DNA of 50,216 bases from Sphingobium chlorophenolicum (lineage in GTDB: Bacteria > Pseudomonadota > Alphaproteobacteria > Sphingomonadales > Sphingomonadaceae), in NCBI RefSeq assembly GCF_000722875.1, contig NZ_JFHR01000037.1, positions 1 through 50,216 on the forward strand, in the 5' to 3' direction. The notes beneath the pieces were generated by a model. It worked only from the letters and a program-made list of their open reading frames with translations. It had not been told where the DNA came from and did no database searches. The translations under genes were made by a program, and so were the position numbers. Of this stretch, positions 34,141 through 43,928 are shown in pieces. How positions within the stretch are numbered: the first letter of the stretch is position 1; each line of letters starts with the position of its first letter.

Positions 34141-35091
34141 ATGACCAATACTCCTCTTTGGCTGGCCCTGCTGCACCAACTTCCCGCCAAACCGCCCTAT
34201 TTGCGGGTGAAGATATGGCGGCGGCTGCAAGGGATCGGCGCGGTCCCGCTCAAGAACGCCGTCCATGTCCTGCCCCATTCGGCGGAGGGTGCGGCCGCTT
34301 TCCGCGACCTCATGGCGGAAATCACCGCCAATGGCGGCGAAGCCACCCTGATCGAGGCGCACCTGCTGGCCGGTCAATCGGACAGCGAAGTCCGCGCTCT
34401 GTTCGACGCCGCCCGCAACGCTGATTATGAAGAGGTCGCGCAGGCGGCCCGCCGCCTCCTGGAAACCGGCCCCGCCAGCGGCCCGGACATTGCCCGGCTG
34501 CGCAAGCGGATGGAGGATATCGGCAGTCTCGATTTCTTCGGCGCCCATGGACGTCAGGAGGCGGAGGCCGCGCTCGCAATACTCGACAGCCAGCGCTACC
34601 GGCATCCGGACGTCAGCCGCGCCGATCCCGCGGACCAAAGCGAAACGATCGATCTGGCCAACCGAATCTGGGTCACGCGCAGCGGCGTGCATGTCGACCG
34701 CATCGCCTGCGCCTGGCTGATTCGCCGCTTCATCGACCCCGACGCCCGCTTCCGTTTCGTCGACAGCCGCCATCACGACCCGGCGGACGGCGAACTGCGC
34801 TTCGACATGGCGGACGCCGAATTCACCCATGAAGGCGACCGGTGCAGCTTCGAAACATTACTGCTGCGGGCAAAGCTGCTGGACGATCCCGCGCTGGTCG
34901 CCATCGGGCAGATCATCCATGATCTCGACATTGGCGACGGCAAGTTCGCCCGCCCCGAAACGCCCGGCCTCAGCGCCATATTGTCGGGCGTCTGCGCCTC
35001 GACCGACGACGACCTCCAGCGCATCGCCATGGCGAGCGACGCGCTCAACCAGTTCCACGCCTTTTTCAGCAACAGGAAGACGGACCGATGA
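34141..35091 (+). CDS. chrB: Chromate resistance protein ChrB (regulator)
   Basis: 316 residues. The N-terminal half (about 1-140: LPAKPPYLRVKIWRRLQGIGAVPLKNAVHVLP) has the winged-helix-like ChrB-N pattern. The C-terminal half has WVTRSGVHVDRIACAWLIRRFIDPDARFRFVD, the ChrB-C signature. In Ochrobactrum and Cupriavidus, ChrB senses chromate and controls chrA. The stop overlaps the chrA start as ATGA, which fits an autoregulated chrBA operon. No clear ribosome site precedes the ATG. Confidence 0.9.
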   Translation: MTNTPLWLALLHQLPAKPPYLRVKIWRRLQGIGAVPLKNAVHVLPHSAEGAAAFRDLMAEITANGGEATLIEAHLLAGQSDSEVRALFDAARNADYEEVAQAARRLLETGPASGPDIARLRKRMEDIGSLDFFGAHGRQEAEAALAILDSQRYRHPDVSRADPADQSETIDLANRIWVTRSGVHVDRIACAWLIRRFIDPDARFRFVDSRHHDPADGELRFDMADAEFTHEGDRCSFETLLLRAKLLDDPALVAIGQIIHDLDIGDGKFARPETPGLSAILSGVCASTDDDLQRIAMASDALNQFHAFFSNRKTDR

Positions 35092-36452
35092 AGGCCAGCG
35101 CAGCGGACGGCCATCACAATATTCCGCTCAGCGAAGCGACCCGCGTCTGGGCGCGGATCGCGGCGCTCAGCTTCGGCGGCCCGGCGGGGCAGATCGCCGT
35201 AATGCACCGCCTGCTGGTGGAGGAGAAACGCTGGATCGGGGAGGAACGCTTCCTCCACGCGCTCAACTATTGCATGCTGCTGCCGGGACCGGAGGCGCAG
35301 CAGCTCGCCATCTATATCGGCTGGCTGCTGCACAGGACGAAGGGCGGGCTGATCGCGGGCATATTGTTCGTGCTGCCCGGATTCCTCGCCATATTGGGCC
35401 TCAGCTACATCTATGTCCTGCTGGGCCATGTGCCCCTGATCGAAGGGCTGTTCTTCGGCCTGAAAGCGGCGGTGCTGGCCATCGTGATGCAGGCGGTGGT
35501 CCGGGTCGGATCACGGGCATTGAAGAACAACGTCATGCGCGGGATCGCCGCCGCCGCCTTCGTGGCGATCTTCTTCCTTGGCGCACCCTTCCCGCTGATC
35601 GTGCTGGCGGCGGGGCTGGCGGGATTCATCGGCGGACGCAGCGGCCTTTCGGCGTTTCAGGGCGGCGGCGGCCATGGCCCGGCGGGCGGCGATGTCGTCC
35701 ATGACCGCGACACCGCGCTGGGCGAACAATTGCCCGAACATGCCCGCCCCCATCTGCGCTGGTCGCTGCGCATATCGGCGGTGCTTCTGCTGCTCTGGCT
35801 GGGACCGGTGCTGGCGCTGTTCCTGACGCTGGGACCGGACAATATATTCACCCATATCGCCAGCTTCTTCAGCCAGATGGCGGTCGTCACCTTCGGCGGC
35901 GCCTATGCCGTGCTCGCCTATGTCGCGCAGGAGGCGGTGGGGACTTTCGGCTGGCTGCGGCCGGGCGAGATGCTCGACGGTCTGGGCATGGCGGAAACGA
36001 CGCCGGGGCCGCTGATCATGGTGACGCAGTTCGTCGGCTTCCTGGCCGCCTTCCGCGATTCCGGCGTGCTGCATCCGCTGCTCGCCGCGACGCTGGGGGC
36101 GATCCTCACCACCTGGGTCACTTTCGTCCCCTGCTTCCTCTGGATCTTCGCGGGCGCGCCTTTCATCGAGCGGCTGCGCGGCAATCCGGCGCTTTCAGGC
36201 GCGCTGAAGGCAATCACCGCCGCCGTCGTGGGCGTGATCCTGAACCTGGCCATCTGGTTCGCCATCCACACCCTGTTCGGGAAGGTGCAGCGTATCGGCG
36301 GCGTCGACCTGCCGCTGCTGTCCAGCGTCAACATCCCCGCCCTGCTGCTGTCGATCGGCGCGATGGTCGCGATGTTCCGGTTCAAGGTCGGCATGCTGCC
36401 GGTGCTGGCCGCCTGCGCCGCCCTGGGCGCCGCCTATATTCTGATCGCCTGA
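35088..36452 (+). CDS. chrA: Chromate efflux transporter ChrA
   Basis: CHR-family inner-membrane exporter of chromate, 454 residues with two homologous CHR domains: about 18-200 (FGGPAGQIAVMHRLLV, LPGPEAQQLAIYIGW) and about 255-450 (FGGAYAVLAYVAQEAV, TTPGPLIMVTQFVGF). The two-domain length is usual for proteobacterial ChrA. A poorly conserved hydrophilic linker (about 190-225) connects the halves. Overlaps chrB by four bases. Confidence 0.94.
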   Translation: MKASAADGHHNIPLSEATRVWARIAALSFGGPAGQIAVMHRLLVEEKRWIGEERFLHALNYCMLLPGPEAQQLAIYIGWLLHRTKGGLIAGILFVLPGFLAILGLSYIYVLLGHVPLIEGLFFGLKAAVLAIVMQAVVRVGSRALKNNVMRGIAAAAFVAIFFLGAPFPLIVLAAGLAGFIGGRSGLSAFQGGGGHGPAGGDVVHDRDTALGEQLPEHARPHLRWSLRISAVLLLLWLGPVLALFLTLGPDNIFTHIASFFSQMAVVTFGGAYAVLAYVAQEAVGTFGWLRPGEMLDGLGMAETTPGPLIMVTQFVGFLAAFRDSGVLHPLLAATLGAILTTWVTFVPCFLWIFAGAPFIERLRGNPALSGALKAITAAVVGVILNLAIWFAIHTLFGKVQRIGGVDLPLLSSVNIPALLLSIGAMVAMFRFKVGMLPVLAACAALGAAYILIA

Positions 36453-36525
36453 GGGACTTGAAAGCCGCCCCCGCTCCCGCCATTTGACGGCTCGATTTCC
36501 ATTGGGGAGAGATTTCGTTACCGCC

Positions 36526-38406
36526 ATGACCAGCACGACCGACACCGCACCCGAAACCCGTTCCTTCGAGGCCGACGTCGCCCGGCTGCTGCACATGATG
36601 GTGCACTCCGTCTATTCGGACAAGGACGTCTTCCTGCGCGAGTTGATCTCGAACGCGGCCGACGCCTGCGAAAAGCTGCGCTACGAACTGCTGAGCGATC
36701 CCGCGCTCGCGGGCGACGATGGCCAGCCGCGCATCACCGTCACGCTCGATCCCGACGCCCGCCAGTTGATCGTCGAGGATAACGGCATCGGCATGAGCGA
36801 GGTCGAACTGGCCGAAGCGCTGGGCACCATCGCCCGATCCGGCACCCGCGCCTTCATGGAACGGGTCACGGCGGCCAAGGAAGGAGAAGGCGCGCAACTG
36901 ATCGGCCAGTTCGGCGTCGGCTTCTATTCCGCCTTCATGGTCGCGGACAGGGTGGACGTCTTCTCCCGCCGCGCCGGGTCCGACACCGCGTCGCACTGGG
37001 CTTCCGACGGCTTGGGCAGCTACACCATCCAGCTAGTCGACCCCGCGCAGGCCCCGACACGCGGCACCCGCATCGTCCTCCACCTGAAGGAAGACGCCGC
37101 CAGCTATACCGAACCCTTCACCACCCAGCGCATCGTCACCGCCCAGTCGGGCCATGTCCCAGTCCCCATCTTCCTCAAGGAAAAGCCGGATGCGGAGGAA
37201 AAGCAGATCGCGGACGGCGCGGCGCTCTGGACCCGCCCGAAATCGGACATCACGGCGGAGGAATATACCGACTTCTACCGCAGCACCGCCGGTCAGTTCG
37301 ACGAACCCGCGCTGACGCTGCATTATCGCGCAGAGGGGCTGCACGAATATTCGGTCCTCGCCTTCCTGCCCTCCATGCGTCCGTTCGACCTGTTCGATCC
37401 GGATCGCGCCGGGCGGATGAAACTCTATGTCCGCCGCGTCTTCATCACCGACGAGGCGCAGATATTGCCGCGCTACCTGCGCTTCGTACGCGGGCTGGTC
37501 GACAGCAACGACCTGCCGCTCAACGTCTCGCGGGAGATGATCCAGGAAAGCCCGGTCCTCGCCGCCATCCAGAAGGGGGTCGCCAACCGCATCCTTTCCG
37601 AACTGGACAAGCTGGCCGAGAAGGATAGCGAAGCCTATCTCACATTCTGGAACAATTTCGGCGCCGTCCTGAAAGAAGGCCTGTACGAGGATTTCTCCCG
37701 TCGCGAGACGCTGCTGGGCCTCGCCCGCTTCAAATCCACCACCGGCGAAGGCTGGCGCTCGCTCAAGGATTATATCGAGGCGATCAAGGACAATCAGACC
37801 GCGATCTACTACGCCACCGGCCCCGATCTAGATCGCCTCGCCTCCTCCCCGCAACTGGAGGGTTTCCGCGCCCGCGGCATCGAAGTGCTGCTGCTCACCG
37901 ATCAGGTCGACAGCTTCTGGGTCACGGCCGGGGTCGACTATCAGGGCAAGCCGTTCAAGTCGGTGACCCAGGGCCTGGCCGACCTCAGCCTGATCCCGCC
38001 AGCAGAGGGCGAAGCGCCCGCCGCGCAGGCGTCGGCGGAGGTCGACGGCTTCATCGCCTATGTGAAGACCGTGCTGGGCGAGCAAGTGTCCGACGTCCGC
38101 GCATCGGAACGGCTGACGGAAAGCGCCGTCTGCCTCGTCGCGCCCGACAATGCGATGGACCGCCAGCTTGAAAAGCTGCTGGCCGGGGCCGGGCGGATCG
38201 ACAGCGCGGCGAAACCCGTGCTGGAAATCAATCCCCGCCACGACCTGATCGCCAAACTCGGCACGCTGGCGGAAGACAGCGCCCTGCGCGAGGATGCGGC
38301 ACACCTGCTGCTGGACGAAGCGCGCATCGCGGATGGAGAGCTTCCCGCCGACCCCCGCGCCTTTTCCGCCCGCCTCGCCCGCATGATCGGCGGCGCGATC
38401 CAATGA
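36526..38406 (+). CDS. htpG: Hsp90 chaperone HtpG
   Basis: ATP-dependent chaperone for late protein folding, 626 residues. N-terminal GHKL ATPase: ELISNAADACEKLRY, EDNGIGMSEVE, IARSGTRAF, GQFGVGFYSAFMVAD. The middle domain has the usual LYVRRVFITDEAQILPRYLRFVRGLVDSNDLPLNVSRE. The C-terminal dimerisation domain is complete. ATG 36526 is preceded by GGGGAGAG about 14 bases upstream; a TTG at 36484 is less likely. No heat-shock promoter could be picked out. Confidence 0.96.
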   Translation: MTSTTDTAPETRSFEADVARLLHMMVHSVYSDKDVFLRELISNAADACEKLRYELLSDPALAGDDGQPRITVTLDPDARQLIVEDNGIGMSEVELAEALGTIARSGTRAFMERVTAAKEGEGAQLIGQFGVGFYSAFMVADRVDVFSRRAGSDTASHWASDGLGSYTIQLVDPAQAPTRGTRIVLHLKEDAASYTEPFTTQRIVTAQSGHVPVPIFLKEKPDAEEKQIADGAALWTRPKSDITAEEYTDFYRSTAGQFDEPALTLHYRAEGLHEYSVLAFLPSMRPFDLFDPDRAGRMKLYVRRVFITDEAQILPRYLRFVRGLVDSNDLPLNVSREMIQESPVLAAIQKGVANRILSELDKLAEKDSEAYLTFWNNFGAVLKEGLYEDFSRRETLLGLARFKSTTGEGWRSLKDYIEAIKDNQTAIYYATGPDLDRLASSPQLEGFRARGIEVLLLTDQVDSFWVTAGVDYQGKPFKSVTQGLADLSLIPPAEGEAPAAQASAEVDGFIAYVKTVLGEQVSDVRASERLTESAVCLVAPDNAMDRQLEKLLAGAGRIDSAAKPVLEINPRHDLIAKLGTLAEDSALREDAAHLLLDEARIADGELPADPRAFSARLARMIGGAIQ

Positions 38407-38510
38407 AGCAACGGCGGCCGGTCTGAATCCGGCCGCCAATATCCGCTTGCCAGCCCCGCGAAAGCGGGCCAATCACCCGGCAACAGGAAAAATGAGAGGG
38501 TAGCGCGTCG

Positions 38511-39737
38511 ATGAGCTATTATGACGTTCTGATCGTGGGCGCCGGACATGCCGGGGCGCAGGCGGGCATTTCGCTGCGCCAACTCGGTTTCGAAGGCTCG
38601 ATCGCGATGGTGGGCGATGAAAAAGACCCGCCCTATGAACGTCCGCCGCTGTCGAAGGAATATTTCGCGGGCGACAAGAGCTTCGACCGCATCCTGATCC
38701 GCCCGGCCAGTTTCTGGGAAGAGCGCAAGATCGACATGCTGCTCGGCCTGCGCGTGAAGTCGGTCGACCCGGTGGGCAAGTTCGTGACGGCGGGCGACCG
38801 GGAAATCGGCTATGGCAAGCTGATCTGGGCGACCGGCGGCTCCCCGCGCATGCTGACCTGCAACGGCGCCGATGCCTCCGGCGTCCACGCCGTCCGCCGC
38901 CGCGACGATGTCGACGCGATGATGGCGAAGATCGACCAGATCAATCATGTCACCGTGATCGGCGGCGGCTATATCGGGCTGGAGGCGGCGGCCGTCCTGT
39001 CGAAATTCGGCAAGAAGGTCGTGCTGCTGGAAGCGCTGGACCGCGTGCTGGCCCGCGTCGCGGGCGAGGAACTGTCGCGCTTCTACGAGGCGGAGCATCG
39101 CGCCCATGGCGTCGACCTGCGCACCGGCGCGCGGATGGACTGCATCGAAGTCACGGATGGCAAGGCCACCGCCGTGCTGATGCAGGATGGCGAGCGGATC
39201 GCGACCGACATGGTGATCGTCGGCATCGGCATCATCCCCGAAACCGGCCCGCTGATCGCGGCGGGCGCTGCGGGCGGCAACGGCGTCGACGTGGACGAAT
39301 TTTGCCGCACCAGCCTGCCCGACATCTATGCGGTCGGCGATTGCGCGGCCCATGCCAACAGCTTCGCGCGGGGCGCGCAGATCCGCCTTGAATCTGTGCA
39401 AAACGCCAATGACCAGGCGAAGACGGCCGTGGCCCATATCATGGGCAAGGAAGAGGCCTATCATGCCGTGCCCTGGTTCTGGTCGAACCAATATGATCTG
39501 AAGCTCCAGACCGTGGGCCTGTCGACTGGCCACGACCAGACCATATTGCGCGGCGATCCGGCGACCCGCAGCTTTTCCGTCCTGTACCTCAAGGGCGGCA
39601 AGCTGATCGCGCTCGACTGCGTCAATGCGGTCAAGGATTATGTGCAGGGCCGCGCCCATGTCGTTTCCGGCGCGGTGCTGGATCAGGCGCAGTTGGCCGA
39701 CGCAACCGTCCCCCTCAAGGAAGTCGGCCTCTCCTGA
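38511..39737 (+). CDS. FAD-dependent ferredoxin/rubredoxin reductase
   Basis: 408 residues with two dinucleotide folds: FAD-binding [14 protein letters not shown] (about 6-19) and NAD-binding [15 protein letters not shown] (about 145-160), plus the FAD-contact [25 protein letters not shown] and the C-terminal layout match reductases serving ferredoxins of cytochrome P450s and ring-hydroxylating dioxygenases (for example RedA2/PdR types in sphingomonads). No ferredoxin, P450 or oxygenase lies nearby, so it must serve partners elsewhere. GAGAGGG precedes the start. Confidence 0.88.
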   Translation: MSYYDVLIVGAGHAGAQAGISLRQLGFEGSIAMVGDEKDPPYERPPLSKEYFAGDKSFDRILIRPASFWEERKIDMLLGLRVKSVDPVGKFVTAGDREIGYGKLIWATGGSPRMLTCNGADASGVHAVRRRDDVDAMMAKIDQINHVTVIGGGYIGLEAAAVLSKFGKKVVLLEALDRVLARVAGEELSRFYEAEHRAHGVDLRTGARMDCIEVTDGKATAVLMQDGERIATDMVIVGIGIIPETGPLIAAGAAGGNGVDVDEFCRTSLPDIYAVGDCAAHANSFARGAQIRLESVQNANDQAKTAVAHIMGKEEAYHAVPWFWSNQYDLKLQTVGLSTGHDQTILRGDPATRSFSVLYLKGGKLIALDCVNAVKDYVQGRAHVVSGAVLDQAQLADATVPLKEVGLS

Positions 39738-39762
39738 CCGGTGGATGCCTGACCGGTGGATG
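39733..39762. repeat. 15-base tandem duplication
   Basis: CCTGACCGGTGGATG occurs twice head to tail. The stop codon of the reductase gene lies in the first copy. A simple slippage product. Confidence 0.85.
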
Positions 39763-39766
39763 AAGG

Positions 39767-40270
39767 TCAGCCCCGAAAGCTGGCCTTCATCGCCAACTCC
39801 CAAGGACCGCCACGATAATGCCATGCCGCAAGCCCGGCAATGGCGAGCGGCCTTGGACCAAAGCCCCGACGCAACTCGGCCGCCAGCGCCTTCGCCTCTG
39901 CGGGATCGACCTTATTCTGTACCGTAATATGGAAACGCGGCCGCCCCTGGTCCTGCGGCGTCAGCAAGCCTGCAAAGGCCTCCACCAATTCCTCCCGCAT
40001 CGCCATCAGACCCGGACTTTCCACCCGATAGGCGACTCCCCGCCCCAACAGCATCACCTCCGCCAGTCGTGCGGCGGGCGGCGACCCCGCGCAGAGCCGC
40101 TTCAACCGCGCTGCTACTTCCTCCAGCACCGATGGCGGCAGATGATGGAACAACGTGACATGCGCCGGCACCAGATTGCGCTCCTCCGGAAAATGTGCGC
40201 GCCGCAAGCCGTCGGCCCAGCCGAAATCCGCCGCTCCCAACAAAGCCGTCACGATGATCGGCGCCGCCAA
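39767..40270 (-). CDS. 2'-5' RNA ligase superfamily protein
   Basis: 167 residues from a TTG at 40270, which is preceded by a strong AGGAGAGAGG site. The two HxT/S motifs of the 2H phosphoesterase fold are present as HVTLFHHL (about 37-44) and HITVQNK (about 119-125). The family acts on 2'-5' or cyclic phosphodiester bonds of RNA or nucleotides; the actual substrate here is unknown. No ATG lies at a suitable place. Tail-to-tail with the reductase and divergent from the membrane-protein gene. Confidence 0.8.
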   Translation of the reverse strand: MAAPIIVTALLGAADFGWADGLRRAHFPEERNLVPAHVTLFHHLPPSVLEEVAARLKRLCAGSPPAARLAEVMLLGRGVAYRVESPGLMAMREELVEAFAGLLTPQDQGRPRFHITVQNKVDPAEAKALAAELRRGFGPRPLAIAGLAAWHYRGGPWELAMKASFRG

Positions 40271-40359
40271 ATCCTCTCTCCTTTCCCGAAAACCCCTCAA
40301 CCGCTATGATCCACCCCGGCGGCCCCATCAGGCAAGCCGCCGATGGAGGGGCCAACACC

Positions 40360-40779
40360 ATGACCGCAAGACGATCCTTTCGAACCATCGGCATCCTTTT
40401 GCTGCTCTGGAACCTGATCGGGGTGGCCGCCTTCATCATGCAATATAGCGCCGACCTCAGCCAATTGACGAAGACCGATCCCTATACCGCCCGCATCTTC
40501 GCCGCCATGCCCGACTGGGTCTGGGCGACCTATGCGGTTGCGGTCGGCGCAGGGACGCTGGGGGCGATCCTGCTGCTCCTCCGAAAGGCCGCCGCCGCGC
40601 CCCTGTTCCTGCTCTCCATCGTCGCCGTGATCATACAGTTCGGCTACAGCTTCCTCCGCACCGACCTGCTGGCGGTAAAGGGCTTCACCGCCGCGATCTT
40701 CCCGGCCGTGATCCTGTTCATCGCCCTCTTCCAATGGCGCTATGCCCGCCGCCTAATCGCGAAAGGCGTCCTGCGCTGA
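40360..40779 (+). CDS. Small four-helix membrane protein, function unknown
   Basis: 139 residues from the ATG at 40360, which has GGAGGGG nine bases upstream. Four hydrophobic segments: about 9-28, 53-73, 80-98 and 105-125. I do not recognise the family with certainty; small sphingomonad inner-membrane proteins of this size are common. A longer reading from 40306 is less likely because the ribosome site sits within it. Confidence 0.65.
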   Translation: MTARRSFRTIGILLLLWNLIGVAAFIMQYSADLSQLTKTDPYTARIFAAMPDWVWATYAVAVGAGTLGAILLLLRKAAAAPLFLLSIVAVIIQFGYSFLRTDLLAVKGFTAAIFPAVILFIALFQWRYARRLIAKGVLR

Positions 40780-40788
40780 GTGCGCAAA

Positions 40789-40920
40789 TCCTCCCTACGC
40801 GCAGCGTGGGGAGGGGGACCGTCGGCGCAGCCGATGGTGGAGGGGAAATGCGCAGGTCGTGCCCTTCCCCTCCACCAGCCTGCGGCTAGTCCCCCTCCCC
40901 ATCTCCCGATGGGGAGGAAT
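40789..40920. repeat. Palindromic repeat family B, inverted pair
   Basis: A left unit has the hairpin CCTCCC...GGGGAGG, then GGGGGACCG, an inner hairpin (GGCGCAGCC) and GATGGTGGAGGGGAAATGCGCAGGTC. An inverted unit follows (TTCCCCTCCACCAGCCTG...CCCCCTCCCCATC...GATGGGGAGG). The two units together make a palindrome of about 130 bases between convergent genes. Confidence 0.75.
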
Positions 40921-40949
40921 TAGAAAGCCCAAACCCGCAGACTCGTCGC

Positions 40950-41921
40950 TCAAAGCTCCCCGCGAGCCCGCCGGATTTCGAACCATTTCCGCACATTCTC
41001 ATTATGCTCTTGCAGCGTGTCGGCGAAGATATGCCCGCCCTTGCCGTCCGCGACGAAATAGAGCGCCTTCGTCTCCGCCGGATGCAGCACGGCCAGGATG
41101 GACAACCGCCCCGGATTGGCGATGGGCCCCTTGGGCAGGCCCGTCATCGCATATGTGTTATAATCGTTGACCGCCGCGATCTCCGATTTCCTGATCCGGC
41201 GTCCCAGCGGTTTCCCCTTGGTGATCGGATAGATGATTGTCGGGTCCGCCTGCAACATCATGCGGGCCTTCAGCCGGTTGCCATAGACCCCCGCCACCAT
41301 CGGCCGCTCCGAAGGCACGCCGGTTTCCTTCTCCACGATGCTGGCAAGGATAACCGCCTCTTGCGGCGTCCGGGCGACGGTATCGGGCGCCCGCTCCGCC
41401 CATAATTCTTCCAGCGCCTTGTCCATGGCGGACTGCATGCGCTTCAACACCGCCGCCCGGCTCTCCCCCTTGTCGAAGGCATAGCTGTCGGGCAGCACGC
41501 TGCCCTCCTCCGGCACGGCGATATCGCCGGTCAGTTCCCCGTTCGCCTTCAACCGTTCATAGACCAGGATGGAGGGCATCCCCTCCGGTATGGTGACAAG
41601 CCGGGTCAGCGTCTTCCCGCCGCCCAATATCCGGAAGATGTCGCTGTTGCTTGCCCCCTTGGGGATCAGGAATTCGCCAGCCTTGATCGACTTGCCCCGC
41701 CCGAAGACCTTGGCGCGGGTCAGAAAGGCGTCGGCGGAACGCACCGCGCCCTTTTGCTTGAGCAGCACGGCGGCGTCCGCGATGGTCGCGCCATCGGGCA
41801 CGACGACCGTGATATCGGCGGTCGCCGGTCCCTTCTCGGTCCAGCCATAGACGAAACGGAACGCCACGAAGGCCGCGACGGCCAGGCCGATCAGCAATAT
41901 GCCATAGCCAAGCCGCCGCAT
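40950..41921 (-). CDS. mltG: Endolytic murein transglycosylase MltG
   Basis: 323 residues with one N-terminal membrane helix (about 7-25) and a YceG/MltG domain. The LysM-like part (TVVVPDGATIADAAVLLKQKGAV) precedes the catalytic region with ILASIVEKETGVPSERPMVAGVYGNRL; the Glu in VEKE is the expected catalytic residue. It cuts nascent peptidoglycan strands and ends their growth. It starts ten bases after fabF, a linkage common in proteobacteria. Confidence 0.94.
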   Translation of the reverse strand: MRRLGYGILLIGLAVAAFVAFRFVYGWTEKGPATADITVVVPDGATIADAAVLLKQKGAVRSADAFLTRAKVFGRGKSIKAGEFLIPKGASNSDIFRILGGGKTLTRLVTIPEGMPSILVYERLKANGELTGDIAVPEEGSVLPDSYAFDKGESRAAVLKRMQSAMDKALEELWAERAPDTVARTPQEAVILASIVEKETGVPSERPMVAGVYGNRLKARMMLQADPTIIYPITKGKPLGRRIRKSEIAAVNDYNTYAMTGLPKGPIANPGRLSILAVLHPAETKALYFVADGKGGHIFADTLQEHNENVRKWFEIRRARGEL

Positions 41922-41931
41922 GGGTCTTTTC

Positions 41932-43191
41932 TCAGACCGCCTTCATGATCAGCGAGGCGTTGGTCCCGCCGAAACCGAACGAATTGTTCAGCACGGCCCG
42001 CACCTTGCGCTCCTTGGCGACATGCGGGACCAGATCGACGCCCTTGCAGCTTTCGCTCGGCTCGTCGAGGTTCAGCGTCGGCGGCACGATCTGGTCGCGC
42101 AGCGCCAGGATGCAGAAGATGCTCTCCACCGCGCCTGCGCCGCCCAGCAAGTGACCGATGGCCGACTTGGTCGAACTCATCGACATGGTGCCGAGGTGAT
42201 CGCCGAACAGCCGCTTCACAGCGCCCAGTTCCAACTCGTCGCCCAGCGGAGTCGAGGTGCCATGCGCGTTCACATAATCGATGTCGCCCAGGCCCAGGCC
42301 GGACTTTTTGAGCGCCATTTCCATCGAACGATAGGCGCCATTGCCCTCCGGATGCGGGGCGGTGACGTGATAGGCGTCGCCCGACAGGCCGTATCCGACC
42401 ACTTCGGCATAGATTTTCGCACCCCGCGCCTTGGCCCGCTCATATTCCTCCAGCACGACCACGCCCGCGCCCTCGCCCATGACGAAGCCGTCGCGATTGA
42501 CGTCATAGGGCCGCGAAGCCTTTTCCGGGCTGTCGTCGAAGGCAGTCGACAGAGCGCGCGCCTGGGCGAAACCGGCAATGCCGATCGGGCAGATCGCGCT
42601 TTCCGCGCCACCGGCCAGCATCACGTCGGCATCGTCCAGCGCGATCATGCGGGCGGCGTCGCCAATCGAGTGCGCACCGGTCGAACAGGCCGTGACGACG
42701 GCATGGTTCGGACCCATCAGGCCATATTTGATCGAAACCTGGCCGGAGATCAGGTTGATCAGGCGGCCATGGACGAAGTGCGGGCTGACCCGGCCCGGTC
42801 CCCGGTTCGCCAGCACCAGCGATTCGCTTTCGATGCCCGGCAGGCCGCCAATGCCCGAACCGATGGAGCAACCGGCGCGCAGCCGCTCCTCCTCGCTCAT
42901 ATTGTCCAGGCCCGCGTCGCGCAGCGCCTGGCTGGCTGCGGAAATGCCGTAAACGATGAACGGGTCGACCTGCCGCTGGATCTTGTGGTCGACGTCCAGC
43001 CCGGCGTCATAGCCATATTCGTGATCGGCAGGCTTCACTTCGCAGGCGATGCGGCACTTATATTCGCTGGCGTCGAAGCGCGTGATCGTCGCCGCGCCGG
43101 ATCTGGACGCGATGATGTTCTTCCAGGTCGTTTCCACATTCCCGCCGAGCGGGCTGACCATGCCAAGGCCGGTTACGACAACACGACGCAT
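41932..43191 (-). CDS. fabF: 3-oxoacyl-ACP synthase II
   Basis: Condensing enzyme of fatty-acid elongation, 419 residues from the ATG at 43191 (GGAG upstream; a longer reading to 43233 is rejected). The catalytic triad is visible: Cys169 in VTACSTGAHS, and His residues in NAHGTSTPLGD and KSAIGHLLGGAGAVE. GFGGTNASL near the end is the usual C-terminal Gly-rich motif. Downstream of acpP and separated from it by a terminator-like hairpin. Confidence 0.96.
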   Translation of the reverse strand: MRRVVVTGLGMVSPLGGNVETTWKNIIASRSGAATITRFDASEYKCRIACEVKPADHEYGYDAGLDVDHKIQRQVDPFIVYGISAASQALRDAGLDNMSEEERLRAGCSIGSGIGGLPGIESESLVLANRGPGRVSPHFVHGRLINLISGQVSIKYGLMGPNHAVVTACSTGAHSIGDAARMIALDDADVMLAGGAESAICPIGIAGFAQARALSTAFDDSPEKASRPYDVNRDGFVMGEGAGVVVLEEYERAKARGAKIYAEVVGYGLSGDAYHVTAPHPEGNGAYRSMEMALKKSGLGLGDIDYVNAHGTSTPLGDELELGAVKRLFGDHLGTMSMSSTKSAIGHLLGGAGAVESIFCILALRDQIVPPTLNLDEPSESCKGVDLVPHVAKERKVRAVLNNSFGFGGTNASLIMKAV

Positions 43192-43274
43192 ATGCTTGCT
43201 CCGAAAAAATCTCTTTGGCTCAACGCCGCCCATCTAGCCATTCGAAAGGCGATTGTGAACGGGGACCAGATGCG

Positions 43275-43320
43275 AAAAGGCTCCCCAAGACCCGGTTTCG
43301 CCGGACAGGAGGAGCCTTTT
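43275..43320 (-). terminator. Terminator between acpP and fabF
   Basis: On the minus strand AAGGCTCC pairs with GGAGCCTTTT, with an inner hairpin CCGGCGAAACCGG. It would stop part of the transcription after acpP, so acpP mRNA can be far more abundant than fabF mRNA. Confidence 0.75.
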
Positions 43321-43370
43321 CCTTTTCAAACGCGGCGGCCACCCGTTTTTAGGCAGGCCGCTAGGCGCCC

Positions 43371-43604
43371 TTACTGCTTGCTGTCGATATAATCGATGGC
43401 GTCCTTGACGGTGGCGATCTTTTCCGCCGCGTCGTCGGGGATTTCGACGCCGAATTCTTCCTCGAACGCCATCACCAGCTCGACGATGTCCAGGCTGTCA
43501 GCGCCCAGATCGTCGATGAAGCTCGCATCCTCGGTCACCTTTTCGGCTTCGACGCCCAGATGCTCGACGACGATTTTCTTTACGCGATCCGCGGTCTCAC
43601 TCAT
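43371..43604 (-). CDS. acpP: Acyl carrier protein
   Basis: 77 residues, strongly acidic. The 4'-phosphopantetheine attachment serine is Ser37 in [19 protein letters not shown]. It carries acyl chains during fatty-acid synthesis. It has its own promoter candidate and a following terminator, in keeping with its very high expression. Confidence 0.97.
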   Translation of the reverse strand: MSETADRVKKIVVEHLGVEAEKVTEDASFIDDLGADSLDIVELVMAFEEEFGVEIPDDAAEKIATVKDAIDYIDSKQ

Positions 43605-43928
43605 GAGTGGTCCTTCTTACTGGGTATCGTTGATGGTTCTGAATATCTGTTAAGGCATGCCCTAGAGGCAAGCCCAACGAGAGGCAAGAGGCAAGAGACA
43701 ATCGGGTGGCATCGCCCACCTGCGTTCGGCTCTCCAGCCCCGATGGCACAAGGCGGCGGCTTTGCAAATGCCCAAAATTTCCCGGCGTGGCGGAACAGGC
43801 CCGCCGCAACGGTCTATCCGGGCCGATCGACATTTAGTTCAGACGGAGCCGAAAAGTGGGATTTTCGAGCACCGGAGCGCAAAAAATCGCGCTTTGCAGG
43901 CCCGTCTGGGCGAATGTCGATTGGCCCT
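43605..43928. other. Intergenic region fabG-acpP
   Basis: 324 bases with no convincing gene. Contains the acpP promoter candidate (43643-43671). A dyad GGTGG...CCACC around 43708-43721 has no T run. Nothing else could be assigned. Confidence 0.5.
43643..43671 (-). promoter_or_regulatory. Candidate acpP promoter
   Basis: On the minus strand TTGCCT and AGATAT are 17 bases apart, giving a leader of about 30 bases before the acpP ATG. Reasonable fit to a housekeeping promoter. Confidence 0.5.
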
